From Colwellia piezophila ATCC BAA-637 (GTDB lineage Bacteria; Pseudomonadota; Gammaproteobacteria; Enterobacterales; Alteromonadaceae): DNA of 64,000 nucleotides. Each line of letters begins with the position of its first letter. The first letter of the stretch is position 1. The stretch is taken from NCBI RefSeq assembly GCF_000378625.1, contig NZ_KB905160.1, positions 163,552 to 227,551 of the forward strand, read 5' to 3'. Of this stretch, positions 26,901-36,470 are shown one piece after another. The notes under the pieces were generated by a model. The model worked only from the letters and a program-made list of their open reading frames with translations, had not been told where the DNA came from and did not search any database. The position numbers were made by a program, and so were the translations under genes.

Positions 26901-27877
26901 CCTTCATCACGAATTTCACCACCGCTGCCTGTCGCGGCACCAGGGTAAGGAGAGATAGCGGTAGGGTGGTTATGAGTTTCCACTTTCATCAATATTTGAA
27001 TATCTTCATGGTGGTAACCGTAAACATTGGTTTCTGGGTCAGGGAAGAAGCGACCGCCTTTATTACCCACCATTACTGCTGCATTATCTTTATAAGCGCT
27101 AAGTACGTAATCACCGTTAATCTCATGAGTATTACGGATCATTTTAAACAGAGACTTCTCTTGCTTAACACCGTCAATAGTCCAGTCAGCGTTAAATATT
27201 TTATGACGACAATGCTCTGAGTTTGCTTGAGCAAACATATAAAGTTCAATGTCGTGTGGGTTGCGACCTAGTTTAGTGAAGTTTTCAAATAAGTAATTTA
27301 CTTCATCATCCGCTAAAGCCAAACCTAATTCTACGTTCGCTTTAACAAGCGCTTGCTTGCCGCCATTTTCAATATCAATAACCGTTAATTCACCCGGCTC
27401 ACTGCTAGCGAATAACTTACTTGCCTCGGCGAAATCATTAAAGACACTTTCCATCATACGGTCGTGTAATAAAGTATTTACTTGTAATTCTTGCGCTACT
27501 GTTAATTCGGCACCGTCTTTTAATGAGATGTAATAAGCAATACCTCGCTCTAAACGAACAACTTTAGCTAAGCCACAGTTGTGAGCGATATCGGTAGACT
27601 TTGATGACCAAGGAGAAATAGTGCCCGGACGAGGAGTCACTAATAAAAACAAACCAGCAGGTTGATGCTCTTCAATTGTTGGGCCGTAAGTAAGTAATTG
27701 CTGTAAAACATTCTCTTCGCTGGTACTTAACGCTTGATTAAGTTGAGCGAAATGGGCAAATTCAGCATAAATATCATTTACAGGCAGTTGTAACTGTTCA
27801 CATTGAGCTAATAATTTTTTAACTCTGAACTCAGAAAGTGCTGGAGCGCCACGAAGGTTTTTAATCAACATCGTCAT
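23918..27877 (-). CDS. purL: Phosphoribosylformylglycinamidine synthase
   Basis: A 1319-residue one-chain PurL of the large gammaproteobacterial type, for the fourth step of purine synthesis (FGAR, glutamine and ATP to FGAM). The start at [23 protein letters not shown] aligns with E. coli PurL; an ATG 20 codons upstream adds a non-conserved stretch. The synthetase part has [22 protein letters not shown] split at [25 protein letters not shown] and the paired AIR-synthetase domains. The C-terminal glutaminase has Cys in GVCNGCQML and HPER. A terminator follows. Confidence 0.96.
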   Translation of the reverse strand: MTMLIKNLRGAPALSEFRVKKLLAQCEQLQLPVNDIYAEFAHFAQLNQALSTSEENVLQQLLTYGPTIEEHQPAGLFLLVTPRPGTISPWSSKSTDIAHNCGLAKVVRLERGIAYYISLKDGAELTVAQELQVNTLLHDRMMESVFNDFAEASKLFASSEPGELTVIDIENGGKQALVKANVELGLALADDEVNYLFENFTKLGRNPHDIELYMFAQANSEHCRHKIFNADWTIDGVKQEKSLFKMIRNTHEINGDYVLSAYKDNAAVMVGNKGGRFFPDPETNVYGYHHEDIQILMKVETHNHPTAISPYPGAATGSGGEIRDEGATGIGSKPKAGLVGFSVSNLRIPEFVQPWETDFGKPSRIVTAFDIMMEGPLGGAAFNNEFGRPAILGYFRTYEEEVNSFNGVEVRGYHKPIMLAGGLGNIRDEHVQKREIIVGANLIALGGPAMNIGLGGGAASSMASGQSAESLDFASVQRENPEMERRCQEVIDKCWQLGEENPIAFIHDVGAGGLSNAFPELVSDGGRGGVFELRNVPNDERSMAPHEIWCNESQERYVIAVSDKNLAVFEQICARERAPYAVVGRATEELQLTVTDAHFSDNEKLNTPIDLPLEVLLGKTPKIFKDVKTATAAGDSLELSNVTLTDAADRILSLPTVAEKTFLITIGDRSVTGMVNRDQMVGPWQVPVADCGVTASALDSYHGEAMSLGERTPVALLNFGASARLAVAESLTNIAGTDIGDLNRIKLSANWMSPAGHPGEDAGLYEAVKAIGEELCPALGLTIPVGKDSMSMRTQWEENGEQKSVTSPMSLIITAFGVVEDIRKTVTPELRSDKGETRLVAIDLSKGKKRLGGSCLAQVYKQLGNETPDVDSPEVLKGFFNAMQALVRAEKLVAYHDISDGGLFTTVTEMAFAGHTGVDIDISKLSNGASDDLATLFNEELGAVMQIRESDVEAIDAILAEHGILDYCTDIGHLNNEDTIRFSRDGKVVLENSRTYYRTVWAQTTYRMQSLRDNPECAQQEHDVKFDTEDPGLNTELTFDINEDIVADLIIKDAQSSSNGIANPRIAILREQGVNSHVEMAAAFDRAGFVAVDVHMSDILSGRADLADFNGLVACGGFSYGDVLGAGEGWAKSILFNEDARTMFKTFFERQDTFTLGVCNGCQMLSNLKDIIPGSEHWPHFVQNKSERFEARFSLVEIQESPSVLFKGMAGSRMPIAVSHGEGYAEFSSDTAIDAANNSGTVSMRFVNNYGDVTETYPANPNGSVDGITALTTTDGRVTIMMPHPERVFRTVANSWHPDSWGEDSPWVRMFRNARAFIG

Positions 27878-27964
27878 AGGGTAATCACCAAGTTTTAGGT
27901 AAGGTTTTGATTGACTTTTACTGCATGATTTAGGCAATGAAAGCTAACCGAAAATTTCGCGCGT

Positions 27965-27993
27965 ATTATAGTTTAAAATAAGGCGTTTGTTAA
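27965..27993 (-). promoter_or_regulatory. Sigma-70 promoter for purL
   Basis: On the minus strand TTAACA (plus 27988-27993) and a perfect TATAAT (plus 27965-27970) are exactly 17 bases apart. The predicted start lies about 80 bases before the purL ATG. No convincing PurR box was seen. Confidence 0.65.
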
Positions 27994-28078
27994 TGGAAAA
28001 AGTCAAGTAATAACCTGTCGTGTGTGTCAGGTAAAAAAGAGCTTGGTTATTAGAGTAATACACGACACAATTGGACTT

Positions 28079-29629
28079 ATGATTAAATATCTTCCTATTT
28101 TGCAGAAAGCTAAGCTTAGTAATACCTCTGTCGCCAGGGTAACCTTGATGATTTTGGCGATCTTTGCCGCTACGTTGTTAAGTGCTTGCGATCAAAAAGA
28201 TGACAACGCGAGTTTATCCCGCATTTTAGCGCGAGGTTACATCAACGTAGGCACTATTTTTGGTCCCACTAATTACTACACTACAGCCAGTGGCTTTGCT
28301 GGTTTTGAATATGAATTAGCAAAAAAATATGCTGACTCGCTTAATGTTGAGTTACGCATTATCCCAAGTTATAGCCTGAATGAACTTTTTATCAAGTTAA
28401 ATACCGGTGAAGTTGATTTGTTGGCTGCGAGTTTATCAAAAACAGAAAAACGCCTACAACGTTTTCGATTTGCGCCGAGTTATGAAACTATCAGCCAGAA
28501 ATTAGTTTTTAAGCAAGGCAATATCAGACCGAGAAAAGTGGCTGACTTAACGGGTAAGTTAATGGTTACTACCGGGTCAAGTTATGTGGAGAACCTGGAA
28601 AAGTTAAAACAAATGCACAGTGAACTTACTTGGCAAGAAACCATTGAATTTGACAGTGAAGAACTACTGGCTAAAGTACTCAGTGGTGAAATAGATTATA
28701 CCGTAATTGATAGTAATAATTTAGCCATTAACCGCCGTTATTATCCAGAGATAAGCATTGGTTTTAGCATTAATAATCCAGAGCCTTTAGCTTGGATGGT
28801 CAGTAAAAATGGCCATGATGATATATTGGCAAGTTTGGTCGAGTTTTTTGGCATAGTGCATCACGATGGCACTTTACTGGCGCTTGATGATAAGTATTAT
28901 GGCCACATCGAACAGTTTAATTATGTTGAAACCCGTACCTTTATCAAAGCGGTAGCAAGTACTTTACCTAAGTATCAACATCTCTTTGAAAAATATGCCC
29001 AAGAGCTTGATTGGCGTTTATTAGCCGCCATTAGTTATCAAGAATCACATTGGAACCCAACGGCGCGTTCCTATACCGGTGTGCGCGGTATGATGATGCT
29101 AACATTAGCAACAGCGAAGCAAATGGGTATTAAAAGCCGTTTAGATACCGAGCAAAGTATTCGAGGCGGGGCAAAGTACTTTAAGCGCATGATCGCGATG
29201 ATGCCAGACAGGATTCCAAGCCCTGATCGTATTTGGTTTGCGCTTGCTTCTTACAATATAGGCTTCGGTCATTTAAACGATGCCAGGATTATCACTCAAC
29301 GCCAAGGTGGCGACCCAGATCGTTGGGTTGAAGTAAAAACACGCTTGCCACTATTACAGCAGAAAAAATATTATAAAAATACTAAACATGGCTATGCGCG
29401 CGGTGAAGAGCCGGTACATTACGTTGACAATATTCGTCGCTATTATGACACCTTAAGTTGGTTAGATGACAAAGCTAAAGAGCAAGCTATTACCGCAGCA
29501 CATCAGCTAAAAAAGCAACAACAAGCGTTACTGGTAAACCCTGAGCCTGAGAGCCAACTACCCAGCAGCAATATGTCATCAGCAACAGATGCGAACCCAG
29601 TTCAGGCTGAAAAAGACAAAAAACTATAA
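28079..29629 (+). CDS. mltF: Membrane-bound lytic murein transglycosylase F
   Basis: A 516-residue lipoprotein. The N-terminus has a hydrophobic segment ending in LLSACDQ, a lipobox, so it is anchored in the outer membrane. Residues about 60-290 are an extracellular solute-binding (type 3) domain ([26 protein letters not shown]). Then the SLT domain begins with the catalytic Glu in [22 protein letters not shown], followed by [14 protein letters not shown] and ASYNIGFGH. It cleaves peptidoglycan. The ATG at 28079 is preferred over an upstream GTG. Divergent from purL. Confidence 0.93.
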   Translation: MIKYLPILQKAKLSNTSVARVTLMILAIFAATLLSACDQKDDNASLSRILARGYINVGTIFGPTNYYTTASGFAGFEYELAKKYADSLNVELRIIPSYSLNELFIKLNTGEVDLLAASLSKTEKRLQRFRFAPSYETISQKLVFKQGNIRPRKVADLTGKLMVTTGSSYVENLEKLKQMHSELTWQETIEFDSEELLAKVLSGEIDYTVIDSNNLAINRRYYPEISIGFSINNPEPLAWMVSKNGHDDILASLVEFFGIVHHDGTLLALDDKYYGHIEQFNYVETRTFIKAVASTLPKYQHLFEKYAQELDWRLLAAISYQESHWNPTARSYTGVRGMMMLTLATAKQMGIKSRLDTEQSIRGGAKYFKRMIAMMPDRIPSPDRIWFALASYNIGFGHLNDARIITQRQGGDPDRWVEVKTRLPLLQQKKYYKNTKHGYARGEEPVHYVDNIRRYYDTLSWLDDKAKEQAITAAHQLKKQQQALLVNPEPESQLPSSNMSSATDANPVQAEKDKKL

Positions 29630-30121
29630 TGCAGTAGGGTTAAAAAATCCTAGTAGCAGCACTGCGGACTCATTTAATTGTGTCGAGCTGTAGTGAATTG
29701 TAATGAATTGTTTGAAATTTAACTATCTATTAATATATCAACAGCTGATGGCTACTTTAAACCCATGATGCTGTAAAAATAATATGAAAGTTGTTTTTTC
29801 TTTACACTTTACTTACCCCACTTTAATAATTTCCACTTTATTGTAATTATTGGCTTTTATTGACATATCAGTAAATAATCAAGTCTACTCGTATGGTTTA
29901 ATTGTCAGCTATTTTTACAACGACAGTGTCGTTTAGCGGAAAATTTCGAAGGCATTAACCTAGATGATTGTTTTCTTTATCGTTAACGTACAAGGGAATA
30001 ACAGGCGTTTTATATGCATCACAAATAGTCCAGTGTAAACCTCACGACTTAGCAGTTTTGCTGTGTTTGGTCTTCTACCATTGCACACCTTGTTAAGCTA
30101 AAGAATCTCAGGAGTATTATG
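29630..30121. other. Gene-free stretch between mltF and the DUF3718-like gene
   Basis: About 490 AT-rich bases. No ORF, terminator with T-run, repeat copy or recognisable RNA was found. A ribosome site GGAG (30111-30114) at the end serves the next gene. Its promoter is probably within this stretch. Confidence 0.6.
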
Positions 30122-30514
30122 ATGAATGTTCTAAAGTTTATATTATTGATTGTCATCGCCTCTTTCGCTTTTAATGCCAACTCAATCCAATACAAATTTA
30201 TTGCGGGTGATAATAGCTTTGCCACTAAAGTCTGTATTTTTGCTGGCTCTGATAATAAAAAAGCATTAAGAAGGTCAAAGCAGTACTCTATTGATAATGT
30301 AAGATTAATTGCTAATTCTGTTCTCTGCAATGACATGCCTATTGCTAGTTTTGCTAAAAAATATCATGCGATGAATACCTTTCAGTATTTGAACAGAGTG
30401 ACAAAACGGAGTCTTCGCGAATACGAAACCAATGTTGAAATCAAAGATATAACAACCGCAGAAGCTGATACCAGTGATGTAGTTCAGATTATTTATGTCC
30501 GCTCTGCTAAATAG
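30122..30514 (+). CDS. Small exported protein, possibly DUF3718
   Basis: A 130-residue protein. A signal peptide is visible (residues 1-20, FNANS). The mature part has YKFIAGDNSFATKVCIFAGSDN, LCNDMPIASFAKKYHAMNTFQYL, which resembles DUF3718 proteins of Shewanella and relatives in two conserved Cys. I am not certain of the family. The second of two adjacent ATG codons has the better ribosome-site spacing (7 bases from GGAG). Confidence 0.55.
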   Translation: MNVLKFILLIVIASFAFNANSIQYKFIAGDNSFATKVCIFAGSDNKKALRRSKQYSIDNVRLIANSVLCNDMPIASFAKKYHAMNTFQYLNRVTKRSLREYETNVEIKDITTAEADTSDVVQIIYVRSAK

Positions 30515-30746
30515 CGAGGAGCATTAGGATTTACTCACTTCATTAAGCCTTATAGTCAATAAGGCTTATGCCTCTTAACGATTTTTTTTTGATGTTTTAC
30601 TGCTTATACTTTTAATCATGTTCACTGGTGTGACAAGAGCATTTTTTTGGGCGTAACTAGCGAAAAAAGCTTGTTAATGTCATAAAAATGTCATTATCGA
30701 GCGTTATGATTGGACTGGAATTATAACTTTTTGGAGAGGATTTAAA

Positions 30747-30889
30747 TGAAAAGACCACTAAGAAGTAATCAACGTAAAAAGCAGTTAAGTCGGCAACATC
30801 AAAAAATGACGGCACGTAGGCGCTCACACTTTAATCAAACGATAAATGAATTATTTGGTTTACAAACTAGCGAAGAGCATAGCCAGTAA
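30747..30889 (+). pseudogene. Possible small basic protein gene with a one-base frameshift
   Basis: A strong ribosome site GGAGAGG precedes ATG AAA AGA CCA, but this frame stops after 13 codons (TAA at 30786-30788). The next frame continues without break from about 30779 to TAA at 30887-30889 and codes for a basic helical peptide (QLSRQHQKMTARRRSHF, then NELFGLQTSEEHSQ). One further A in the run AAAA at 30777-30780 would join them into a 47-residue protein. This may be a decayed gene, a sequencing error, or no gene. Confidence 0.35.
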
Positions 30890-30903
30890 TTATCGGTATT
30901 TAT

Positions 30904-31173
30904 GCTAGGGTCTGTTGATCTTTCGAGATTATTTTTACAGCAACATGTTTGATATTTAGGCAAGGCAGAGCATGTGAAGTGGTGTGGCTACATGAACATG
31001 CGATAACGCCGTATAAATTTCAAACAAGTGCTGCCCTTTGGGTTCATTTAAAACGAACTTACTCCTTGTTGCTCGCTTATTTAATAGAATAACTATGATA
31101 CAAAGCTCGCGCCGCGATTAAGCCCGTTTTAAATTGAATAAATTTTAACCCTGAAAGATCAACAGACCCTAGC
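30904..31173. mobile_element. MITE with 21-bp perfect terminal repeats
   Basis: About 270 bp bounded by GCTAGGGTCTGTTGATCTTTC and its exact complement. The outer CTAG may be the target duplication, typical of IS5-group elements; if so the element proper begins at GGGTCTG. There is no transposase. It sits between the small basic gene and the PP2C gene. Confidence 0.85.
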
Positions 31174-31213
31174 TTACGTCTCACTATTTTAGCGATATTT
31201 TAGTCTTTATCCG

Positions 31214-31948
31214 TTAATTGAAATTGATTAAACCTACTGTGAGATTATCTCTACTACTGTTGGTCATTGCTTGGTTTACCATGTCATGACACAAATTTTT
31301 ATTTATAGAAAACTCTGATAAATATCGACATATGTCATGTTCAGTTAGGTAGTCATGTAAACCGTCGGTAGATAACATCAAAGTATCACCTTTGTTAATG
31401 GCGATAGTTTGAGTATCAACCGATATGTTCTCTCTGACACCAATCGCTTGAGAAAGTAAATTTCTACTTTTTGAACTTCTCGCTGTCTCTGCTGTTATCG
31501 CACCTTGATTAACTAACTCTTGCAGCATAGTGTGATCTACCGTTTCTTGTACTAAGACATTAGCTTTTAGTGAGTATGCTCTAGAGTCACCCACCCAGCC
31601 AATGTGGCAGGTGTTTTTGCTCACTATCATCAAAATGCCAGTAGTTCCCATCCCTTGCTGCGCAGGAGTCTTTTTTGCTTGCTTGATAATCACTAAGTTT
31701 GCGTGATGAAACTGCTCGCTAATCCATGAACTCCAATGAGCGGGGATTTTACATAGACCAGTCAGTGCTTGTTTCATATGAGTAACTAGCAAGGCACTCG
31801 CGACTTCACCAGCATTATGCCCACCCATGCCATCAGCAACTAACATCCAAACAATACTTAATTCTTTGTTGACGCCGCAACTGATCGCATCTTCATTATT
31901 GTCTCGAATCGCTCCCGGGTGACACAGAGATTTTATTTGATAATTCAT
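31214..31948 (-). CDS. PP2C-family Ser/Thr protein phosphatase
   Basis: A 244-residue single-domain PPM/PP2C phosphatase, with all metal motifs: RDNNEDA, VADGMGGHNAGEVAS, GDSRAYSL, STDGLHDYL and SRDNLTVGLI. It removes phosphate from Ser/Thr in the cytosol, and could counter a Hanks-type kinase or act with type VI secretion. Neither partner is beside it. No membrane segment. Confidence 0.9.
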   Translation of the reverse strand: MNYQIKSLCHPGAIRDNNEDAISCGVNKELSIVWMLVADGMGGHNAGEVASALLVTHMKQALTGLCKIPAHWSSWISEQFHHANLVIIKQAKKTPAQQGMGTTGILMIVSKNTCHIGWVGDSRAYSLKANVLVQETVDHTMLQELVNQGAITAETARSSKSRNLLSQAIGVRENISVDTQTIAINKGDTLMLSTDGLHDYLTEHDICRYLSEFSINKNLCHDMVNQAMTNSSRDNLTVGLINFN

Positions 31949-32203
31949 AAGAAGTTACTGTTTCTTAACTTGAACTTTACGTTGGCATGAAAGTATTTAA
32001 CAAGGGGATCTGACCAAATCAATAACATCAGATAAAACCAATCCATTTGGTATAGGGGGATAATACGATAGAACATAGGTGGTGATAACCTTGAGATCTT
32101 TTAGAATTTTTATAGTGCAGTTATTATGCCTCTATTAATACCTCAATGTACTTGATATATCAAATCTATACGGTGAAGTTATGAGAAATTGTGTTTAAAC
32201 ATA

Positions 32204-32466
32204 ATACCAAGTCCATTAAGTTAGTTCCCACTCAGAGCTTGCCAGCGTTTTGAGAATAAATAGAATTTTTTTCATATAGTCACTCTATATGAAAGAAATT
32301 CTGTGCGGTTATCGAATCGCTGGAAAGCTCCCAAAGGGCGAGCTTAAAAGGCTTATATGCAGCGTTATTGTTTTTGATAAGGGAATAACCATTATCTGCA
32401 ATCAATGCCTTGCCTCTAAGACTTTTAACTCTCGCTGAGTGAGAAGAAACTTATTGGAATTGGTAT
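32204..32466 (+). repeat. Dispersed repeat family, copy C
   Basis: Nearly identical to copy A: same ATACCAAGTCCATTAAG start, CTCAGAGCTTGCCAGCG, a CATATAGTCACTCTATATG hairpin and ATTGGAATTGGTAT end. It lacks the two-hairpin module. It lies between the PP2C gene and tadA; the rest of that 600-base gap holds no gene. Confidence 0.85.
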
Positions 32467-32512
32467 AGGTTCACTTCAATTTTGAATTGAAGCTCTACCG
32501 TAAAATCCTTTT

Positions 32513-32559
32513 GCTTTGCTGCTTTGCTGCTTTGCTGCTTTGCTCTTTACTCTTTACTC
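32513..32559. repeat. Tandem 8-bp and 7-bp repeats at the tadA end
   Basis: GCTTTGCT is repeated four times (32513-32544), then CTTTACT twice (32546-32559). The second set overlaps the last codons and stop of tadA, so slippage could change the TadA tail. Confidence 0.85.
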
Positions 32560-33105
32560 TAGCAGTTCTTTCTTTGCTGCTTGTCTGGCTTGTTTTTTTT
32601 CTTTTCTACGGCGTTTAAAAAAAGCAGAAAGCAGCTGACTACACGCTTCTTGCATGGTATTTGATTGTACCGCTACCTGATGGTTTAGTTGCTGATTATT
32701 GACCAAATTAAATGCACTACCCGCGGCACCTGTTTTCAAATCACTGCAGGCATAAACTAAACGCTTTATTCTACTGTGCACTAATAAACCTGCGCACATA
32801 GGGCAGGGCTCAAGGGTAACGTATAAGGTACAATCGACTAGCCGGTAGTTTTCAAGATAAGCCCCCGCTTGGCGAATGGCATTCATTTCAGCATGGCTAG
32901 AGGGATCATTAAGCATGATAGACTGGTTAAAACCTTCGCCGATAATTTTCCCTTGATAGACGACAACCGCGCCAACAGGAATTTCATCATGTTGCTCCGC
33001 TTGTTGTGCAAGCTCGAAAGCTCTTTGCATAAAGGTTAAATCAAGCTGCTGTTGTGCTGTGTTGTTATCTAAAGCAGATGTACTTACTGAAGATTGCTCC
33101 GTCAT
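32554..33105 (-). CDS. tadA: tRNA-specific adenosine deaminase
   Basis: A 183-residue cytidine-deaminase-fold enzyme that makes inosine at position 34 of tRNA-Arg(ACG). The zinc motif is HAEMNAIRQAG and PCPMCAGLLVHSRI. The N-terminus has about 20 more residues than E. coli TadA; an internal Met (LTFMQRAFELA) is an alternative start. The C-terminus is a Lys/Arg-rich tail. Its ATG overlaps the hemW stop by 4 bases. Confidence 0.93.
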   Translation of the reverse strand: MTEQSSVSTSALDNNTAQQQLDLTFMQRAFELAQQAEQHDEIPVGAVVVYQGKIIGEGFNQSIMLNDPSSHAEMNAIRQAGAYLENYRLVDCTLYVTLEPCPMCAGLLVHSRIKRLVYACSDLKTGAAGSAFNLVNNQQLNHQVAVQSNTMQEACSQLLSAFFKRRRKEKKQARQAAKKELLE

Positions 33106-34259
33106 AAGAATAACTCTAACAAATCATTCAAGTACCGTTGTCCTGTTTCAGTCACTAGCCAATATTCTTCATTATCTATTAGCTGACAATCCATAAATTG
33201 CTTTTGCTGTGCTTCTTTGAGTTTAGCAATTACAGCGCTGATTGGCAGGCCTGTACTTGTCTGGAATTGCTTAATACTAAAAGCTTTATGTAATCTCAAT
33301 TGGTTCATCATAAACTCAAAAGCACGTTCACCTTGATCGACCTCTGATAGCTGATCTAAGAAATCGCGAGTTTTATCTAGATAACCCTTAGGATGTTTTA
33401 CTTTAACGGTACGCATTATCTGTTGAGTGCTACTATTGGTAATCTTGCCATGAGCGCCACAACCGATGCCCAGGTAATCGCCATATTGCCAATAATTCAA
33501 ATTATGCTGACATTGATATCCAGGTTTTGCGTATGCCGAAATTTCATATTGCAGATAACCTGCTTCATGAAGCAATTTCACCCCCTGATCTTGAATCTCC
33601 CATAAAATGTCATCTACCGGTAGCTTAGGTGGCTTGGAATGGAAGATAGTATTGGGCTCAATGGTTAGTTGATACCAAGAGATATGATTAGGGTTTAAGC
33701 TGATTGCTGTCTTTAAGTCATCAAGGGCATTATCTATTGATTGGTTAGGTAAGCCATGCATCAGATCTAAATTAAAACTTGTCACACCACTTGCTGTCGC
33801 TAATTTTGCTGCTGTTTTCGCTTGGTTACTATCATGAATTCGGCCAAGCTTAATTAATTTATCAGAAGAAAAACTTTGTACGCCTATAGAAAGCCTGTTG
33901 ACCCCCGCATTGAAAAATCCGGTGAATTTATCTGCTTCGATAGTACCTGGATTTGCTTCTAGGGTGATTTCTATTTCTGGTTTATGGTCAAACCGACTGA
34001 GTACCTGTTGTAGTATGCTCTTAATCGATGCCGCGGAAAATAAACTCGGTGTGCCGCCACCAATAAATATTGAGTGTAAGGTACGATTAGTTAGTTGAAA
34101 ACGCTGAATATCGGCATCTAAATCGGCAATTAACGCATTGACATAGTCTTGCTCAGGAATCGCCTCTTTAACTGCATGTGAGTTAAAGTCGCAATATGGG
34201 CACTTTTCCACACACCATGGAATATGTATATAAAGTGAAAGGGGTTGGTTTTCTAACAT
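33102..34259 (-). CDS. hemW: Radical SAM heme chaperone HemW
   Basis: A 385-residue protein often annotated as oxygen-independent coproporphyrinogen oxidase-like. It has the radical SAM cluster motif CVEKCPYCDFNSH, GGGTPSLFS, and IGVQSFSSDKLIKLGRIHD. HemW hands heme to respiratory proteins and lacks the extra HemN residues. The start MLENQPLSLYIHIPWC fits family alignment; ATG and GTG codons 6-8 residues upstream are possible. Part of a leftward rdgB-hemW-tadA set. Confidence 0.9.
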   Translation of the reverse strand: MLENQPLSLYIHIPWCVEKCPYCDFNSHAVKEAIPEQDYVNALIADLDADIQRFQLTNRTLHSIFIGGGTPSLFSAASIKSILQQVLSRFDHKPEIEITLEANPGTIEADKFTGFFNAGVNRLSIGVQSFSSDKLIKLGRIHDSNQAKTAAKLATASGVTSFNLDLMHGLPNQSIDNALDDLKTAISLNPNHISWYQLTIEPNTIFHSKPPKLPVDDILWEIQDQGVKLLHEAGYLQYEISAYAKPGYQCQHNLNYWQYGDYLGIGCGAHGKITNSSTQQIMRTVKVKHPKGYLDKTRDFLDQLSEVDQGERAFEFMMNQLRLHKAFSIKQFQTSTGLPISAVIAKLKEAQQKQFMDCQLIDNEEYWLVTETGQRYLNDLLELFL

Positions 34260-34298
34260 ATCTGATATACCTAACATAAGCACAGGGCTCTAAAAGTG

Positions 34299-34910
34299 TT
34301 ATTTTGAAGCAAGGTTAAGTTTCTCGACTAACTTATCTAATGCTTGACCGCGATGACTTCGTTGATTTTTAACTTCTCGTGATAATTGCGCAGAAGACAT
34401 CTGTAAATCCTCTTGCCAAAAAATCGGATCGTAACCAAACCCTTGCTCGCCTTGCTTTTGTCGGGAAATAGTCCCATGCCATACACCGTGGCAAATAAGT
34501 GGCGTTGGGTCATGCTCATGTTTCATATAAACCAGTACACAATGAAAACGCGCTGTGCGCTGCTCATCTGGGGTATTGATTAAGGCCGCGAGTAACTTGT
34601 TGGTGTTATCGTCATCGGTAATGGCACCTTGGGTAATATCTTCGGCGTAACGAGCTGAATAGACTCCAGGGGCACCATTTAAGGCATCCACTTCTAAACC
34701 AGAGTCGTCAGCAATTGCCGGTAAGCCGGTGATTTTTGCGGCATGACGCGCTTTAATGATGGCATTTTCGACAAATGTAGTCCCAGTTTCGGCAACATCA
34801 GGTACATCAAACTCGCTTTGCGGGACAATTTCAATGGCTTGCTTGGCCAGTAAGTGCGCTAATTCCTTAACTTTTCCTTGATTTCCTGTGGCTAATACAA
34901 CTTTTAACAT
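34299..34910 (-). CDS. rdgB: XTP/dITP diphosphatase (Ham1 family)
   Basis: A 203-residue house-cleaning pyrophosphatase that hydrolyses dITP and XTP to monophosphates. The start [12 protein letters not shown], the metal/catalytic [23 protein letters not shown] and the GFGYDPIFW and SHRGQAL motifs are all present. It is upstream of hemW, an order seen in E. coli and relatives. Confidence 0.95.
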   Translation of the reverse strand: MLKVVLATGNQGKVKELAHLLAKQAIEIVPQSEFDVPDVAETGTTFVENAIIKARHAAKITGLPAIADDSGLEVDALNGAPGVYSARYAEDITQGAITDDDNTNKLLAALINTPDEQRTARFHCVLVYMKHEHDPTPLICHGVWHGTISRQKQGEQGFGYDPIFWQEDLQMSSAQLSREVKNQRSHRGQALDKLVEKLNLASK

Positions 34911-34928
34911 GAGAGCTACCTATGGTTT

Positions 34929-35204
34929 ATACCAAGTACATTAATTAATTGACCACTTAGCGAGAATTAAAAGGCTTAGAGGCAAGGCATTGATTGAAGA
35001 GAATGGTTATTCTCTTGTCGAAATCAATAACGACGCATGTAAGCCTTTGCCTTTTATTAGGTACTCGCCCTTTGGGAGTTTATTAGCAAACTGATAACGG
35101 CACAAAATTAAAGAAATATAGAATAACTATGTTTAAGTAATGTTGCTTGTTCTAAGCTCGCTAATATAACTCTAAGTTGATCAATATATTAGTGTAATTG
35201 GTAT
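34929..35204 (-). repeat. Dispersed repeat family, copy D (inverted)
   Basis: The reverse orientation of copy E: it begins ATACCAAGTACATTAAT and ends TAGTGTAATTGGTAT. Blocks CTTTTATTAGGTACTCGCCC and the ATTGATTGAAGAGAATGG segment are shared with E. It lacks the 50-base module: on the E strand GACAAG runs directly into AGAATAACC. It lies upstream of rdgB. Confidence 0.85.
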
Positions 35205-35277
35205 TATTCGAGTTTTATCAATGAAATTTTAATCGCGCTATTCTACCTCAGATAGTAATACCACTAAAGTTAACAAT

Positions 35278-35305
35278 AAAAAAAAGAGCCATGAAGGCTC
35301 TTTAT
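35278..35305 (-). terminator. Terminator after the DUF4426 gene
   Basis: On the minus strand AAAGAGCC pairs with GGCTCTTT around TTCAT and is followed by T residues. Confidence 0.8.
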
Positions 35306-35329
35306 GGGGGAAAAATATTACTTAGGGGA

Positions 35330-35770
35330 TTAATCCACATAGAATTTTTGGGAAAACTTTAACTGCTGTTTTTCTTTACCATCATTAATCATGATATTAA
35401 AATGAATGGTTTCTTCATTGTGATAGTTAACCTGAGCAAGGTAATAAATAGCACTGCCTTCTTTAACTTCTTTAAAGTCTAAATCTTTAAATTGTCCTAA
35501 GTTATTTTTAGCTGTACCGGTGATGCTAACGGTTTTTGCGGGCGTACCTTGCTGGCTATTGTCTAATACTGAAATATTGATTAAACCATTGTAACGGCTA
35601 CGCGTAATGCCATAAGCTTTGGCTATTTCAGGGGTAAAGAATGTTGAGCCAATAGCGATGTAATGCACATTCATCGAGCCGAGTTTTTTCATATTCTCAG
35701 CGCTAGCGCTGGTCATCACAAACAAGCTAAGGCTTAACGCGATAAATAGTTTGATGATTGAAATTTTCAT
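35330..35770 (-). CDS. DUF4426 exported protein
   Basis: A 146-residue protein with a signal peptide (MKISIIKLFIALSLSLFVM, cleavage near ASAEN). The body is beta-rich, with VHYIAIGSTFFTPEIAKAYGI and NISVLDN typical of DUF4426. The function is unknown. GGAGAACAAC gives a proper ribosome site for the ATG at 35770; an upstream TTG in the same frame is within that site and is rejected. It is last in the leftward yggS cluster. Confidence 0.8.
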   Translation of the reverse strand: MKISIIKLFIALSLSLFVMTSASAENMKKLGSMNVHYIAIGSTFFTPEIAKAYGITRSRYNGLINISVLDNSQQGTPAKTVSITGTAKNNLGQFKDLDFKEVKEGSAIYYLAQVNYHNEETIHFNIMINDGKEKQQLKFSQKFYVD

Positions 35771-35875
35771 GTTGTTCTCCAAATAAACAGATAGAATCTG
35801 GGGCGGCTCTATTATATTAGTTAATTATAGAACAGAGCCAAGAAAAGTTGATACCAATCACTACAGAGTACTCTA

Positions 35876-36421
35876 TTACAATGCGCCCCAATAAGGCAGA
35901 GAGTTTGATAGCATTATATTAATGACATTCATCGCTAAAAACGCCACTAACATCGATAAATCCAAACCACCCATATTTGGCATTATCTTACGAATAGGGG
36001 TTAAAAAAGGTTCGGTTAATTGGCTCAGCACCATTAATGTCGCATTGTAGCCTTGCACTACCCAACTCATAATGGCCATGATGATCATAATAATAAACAG
36101 TAAAAAACCGGCTTGTTTTAATAACACTAATAAACCAATATAAAAAGCTAAAAACCCTAAGCTTTCACCCGATAAAGCGGCAAGAGTGACAAACTTTAAG
36201 GTGGCTACTGCATATGCAATGACGACGGTTGCTAGGTCCAAACCACCCAGACTTGGAATAACTCTACGAAATGGCACCACTAATGGGTTACTTACTTTGA
36301 CAACGAATTGGCTTAATGGGCTATAAAAATCAGCTTTAACCCATTGTAACCAAACACGGATGATCAAGATCATTAACAAAGCATCGAAGGCGAATCTAAG
36401 CAAGTAAATAATTGCTTCCAT
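35876..36421 (-). CDS. yggT: YggT-family membrane protein
   Basis: A 181-residue inner-membrane protein with two YGGT repeats, each having a hydrophobic helix, then PLVVPFRRVIPSLGGLDLA or PFLTPIRKIMPNMGGLDLS. The family has 4-5 membrane segments. Its role is poorly known, perhaps osmotic or envelope-related. The gene follows proC closely, in the standard yggS-proC-yggT order. Confidence 0.9.
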   Translation of the reverse strand: MEAIIYLLRFAFDALLMILIIRVWLQWVKADFYSPLSQFVVKVSNPLVVPFRRVIPSLGGLDLATVVIAYAVATLKFVTLAALSGESLGFLAFYIGLLVLLKQAGFLLFIIMIIMAIMSWVVQGYNATLMVLSQLTEPFLTPIRKIMPNMGGLDLSMLVAFLAMNVINIMLSNSLPYWGAL

Positions 36422-36470
36422 TGGTATTCCTCTAATTAATTTTATATTTTATAATTGTGATTGAAATGAG

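Noticed and set aside
27930-28000. PurR box at the purL promoter
   Set aside because: GCGCGAAATTTTCGGT has only partial likeness to the PurR consensus.
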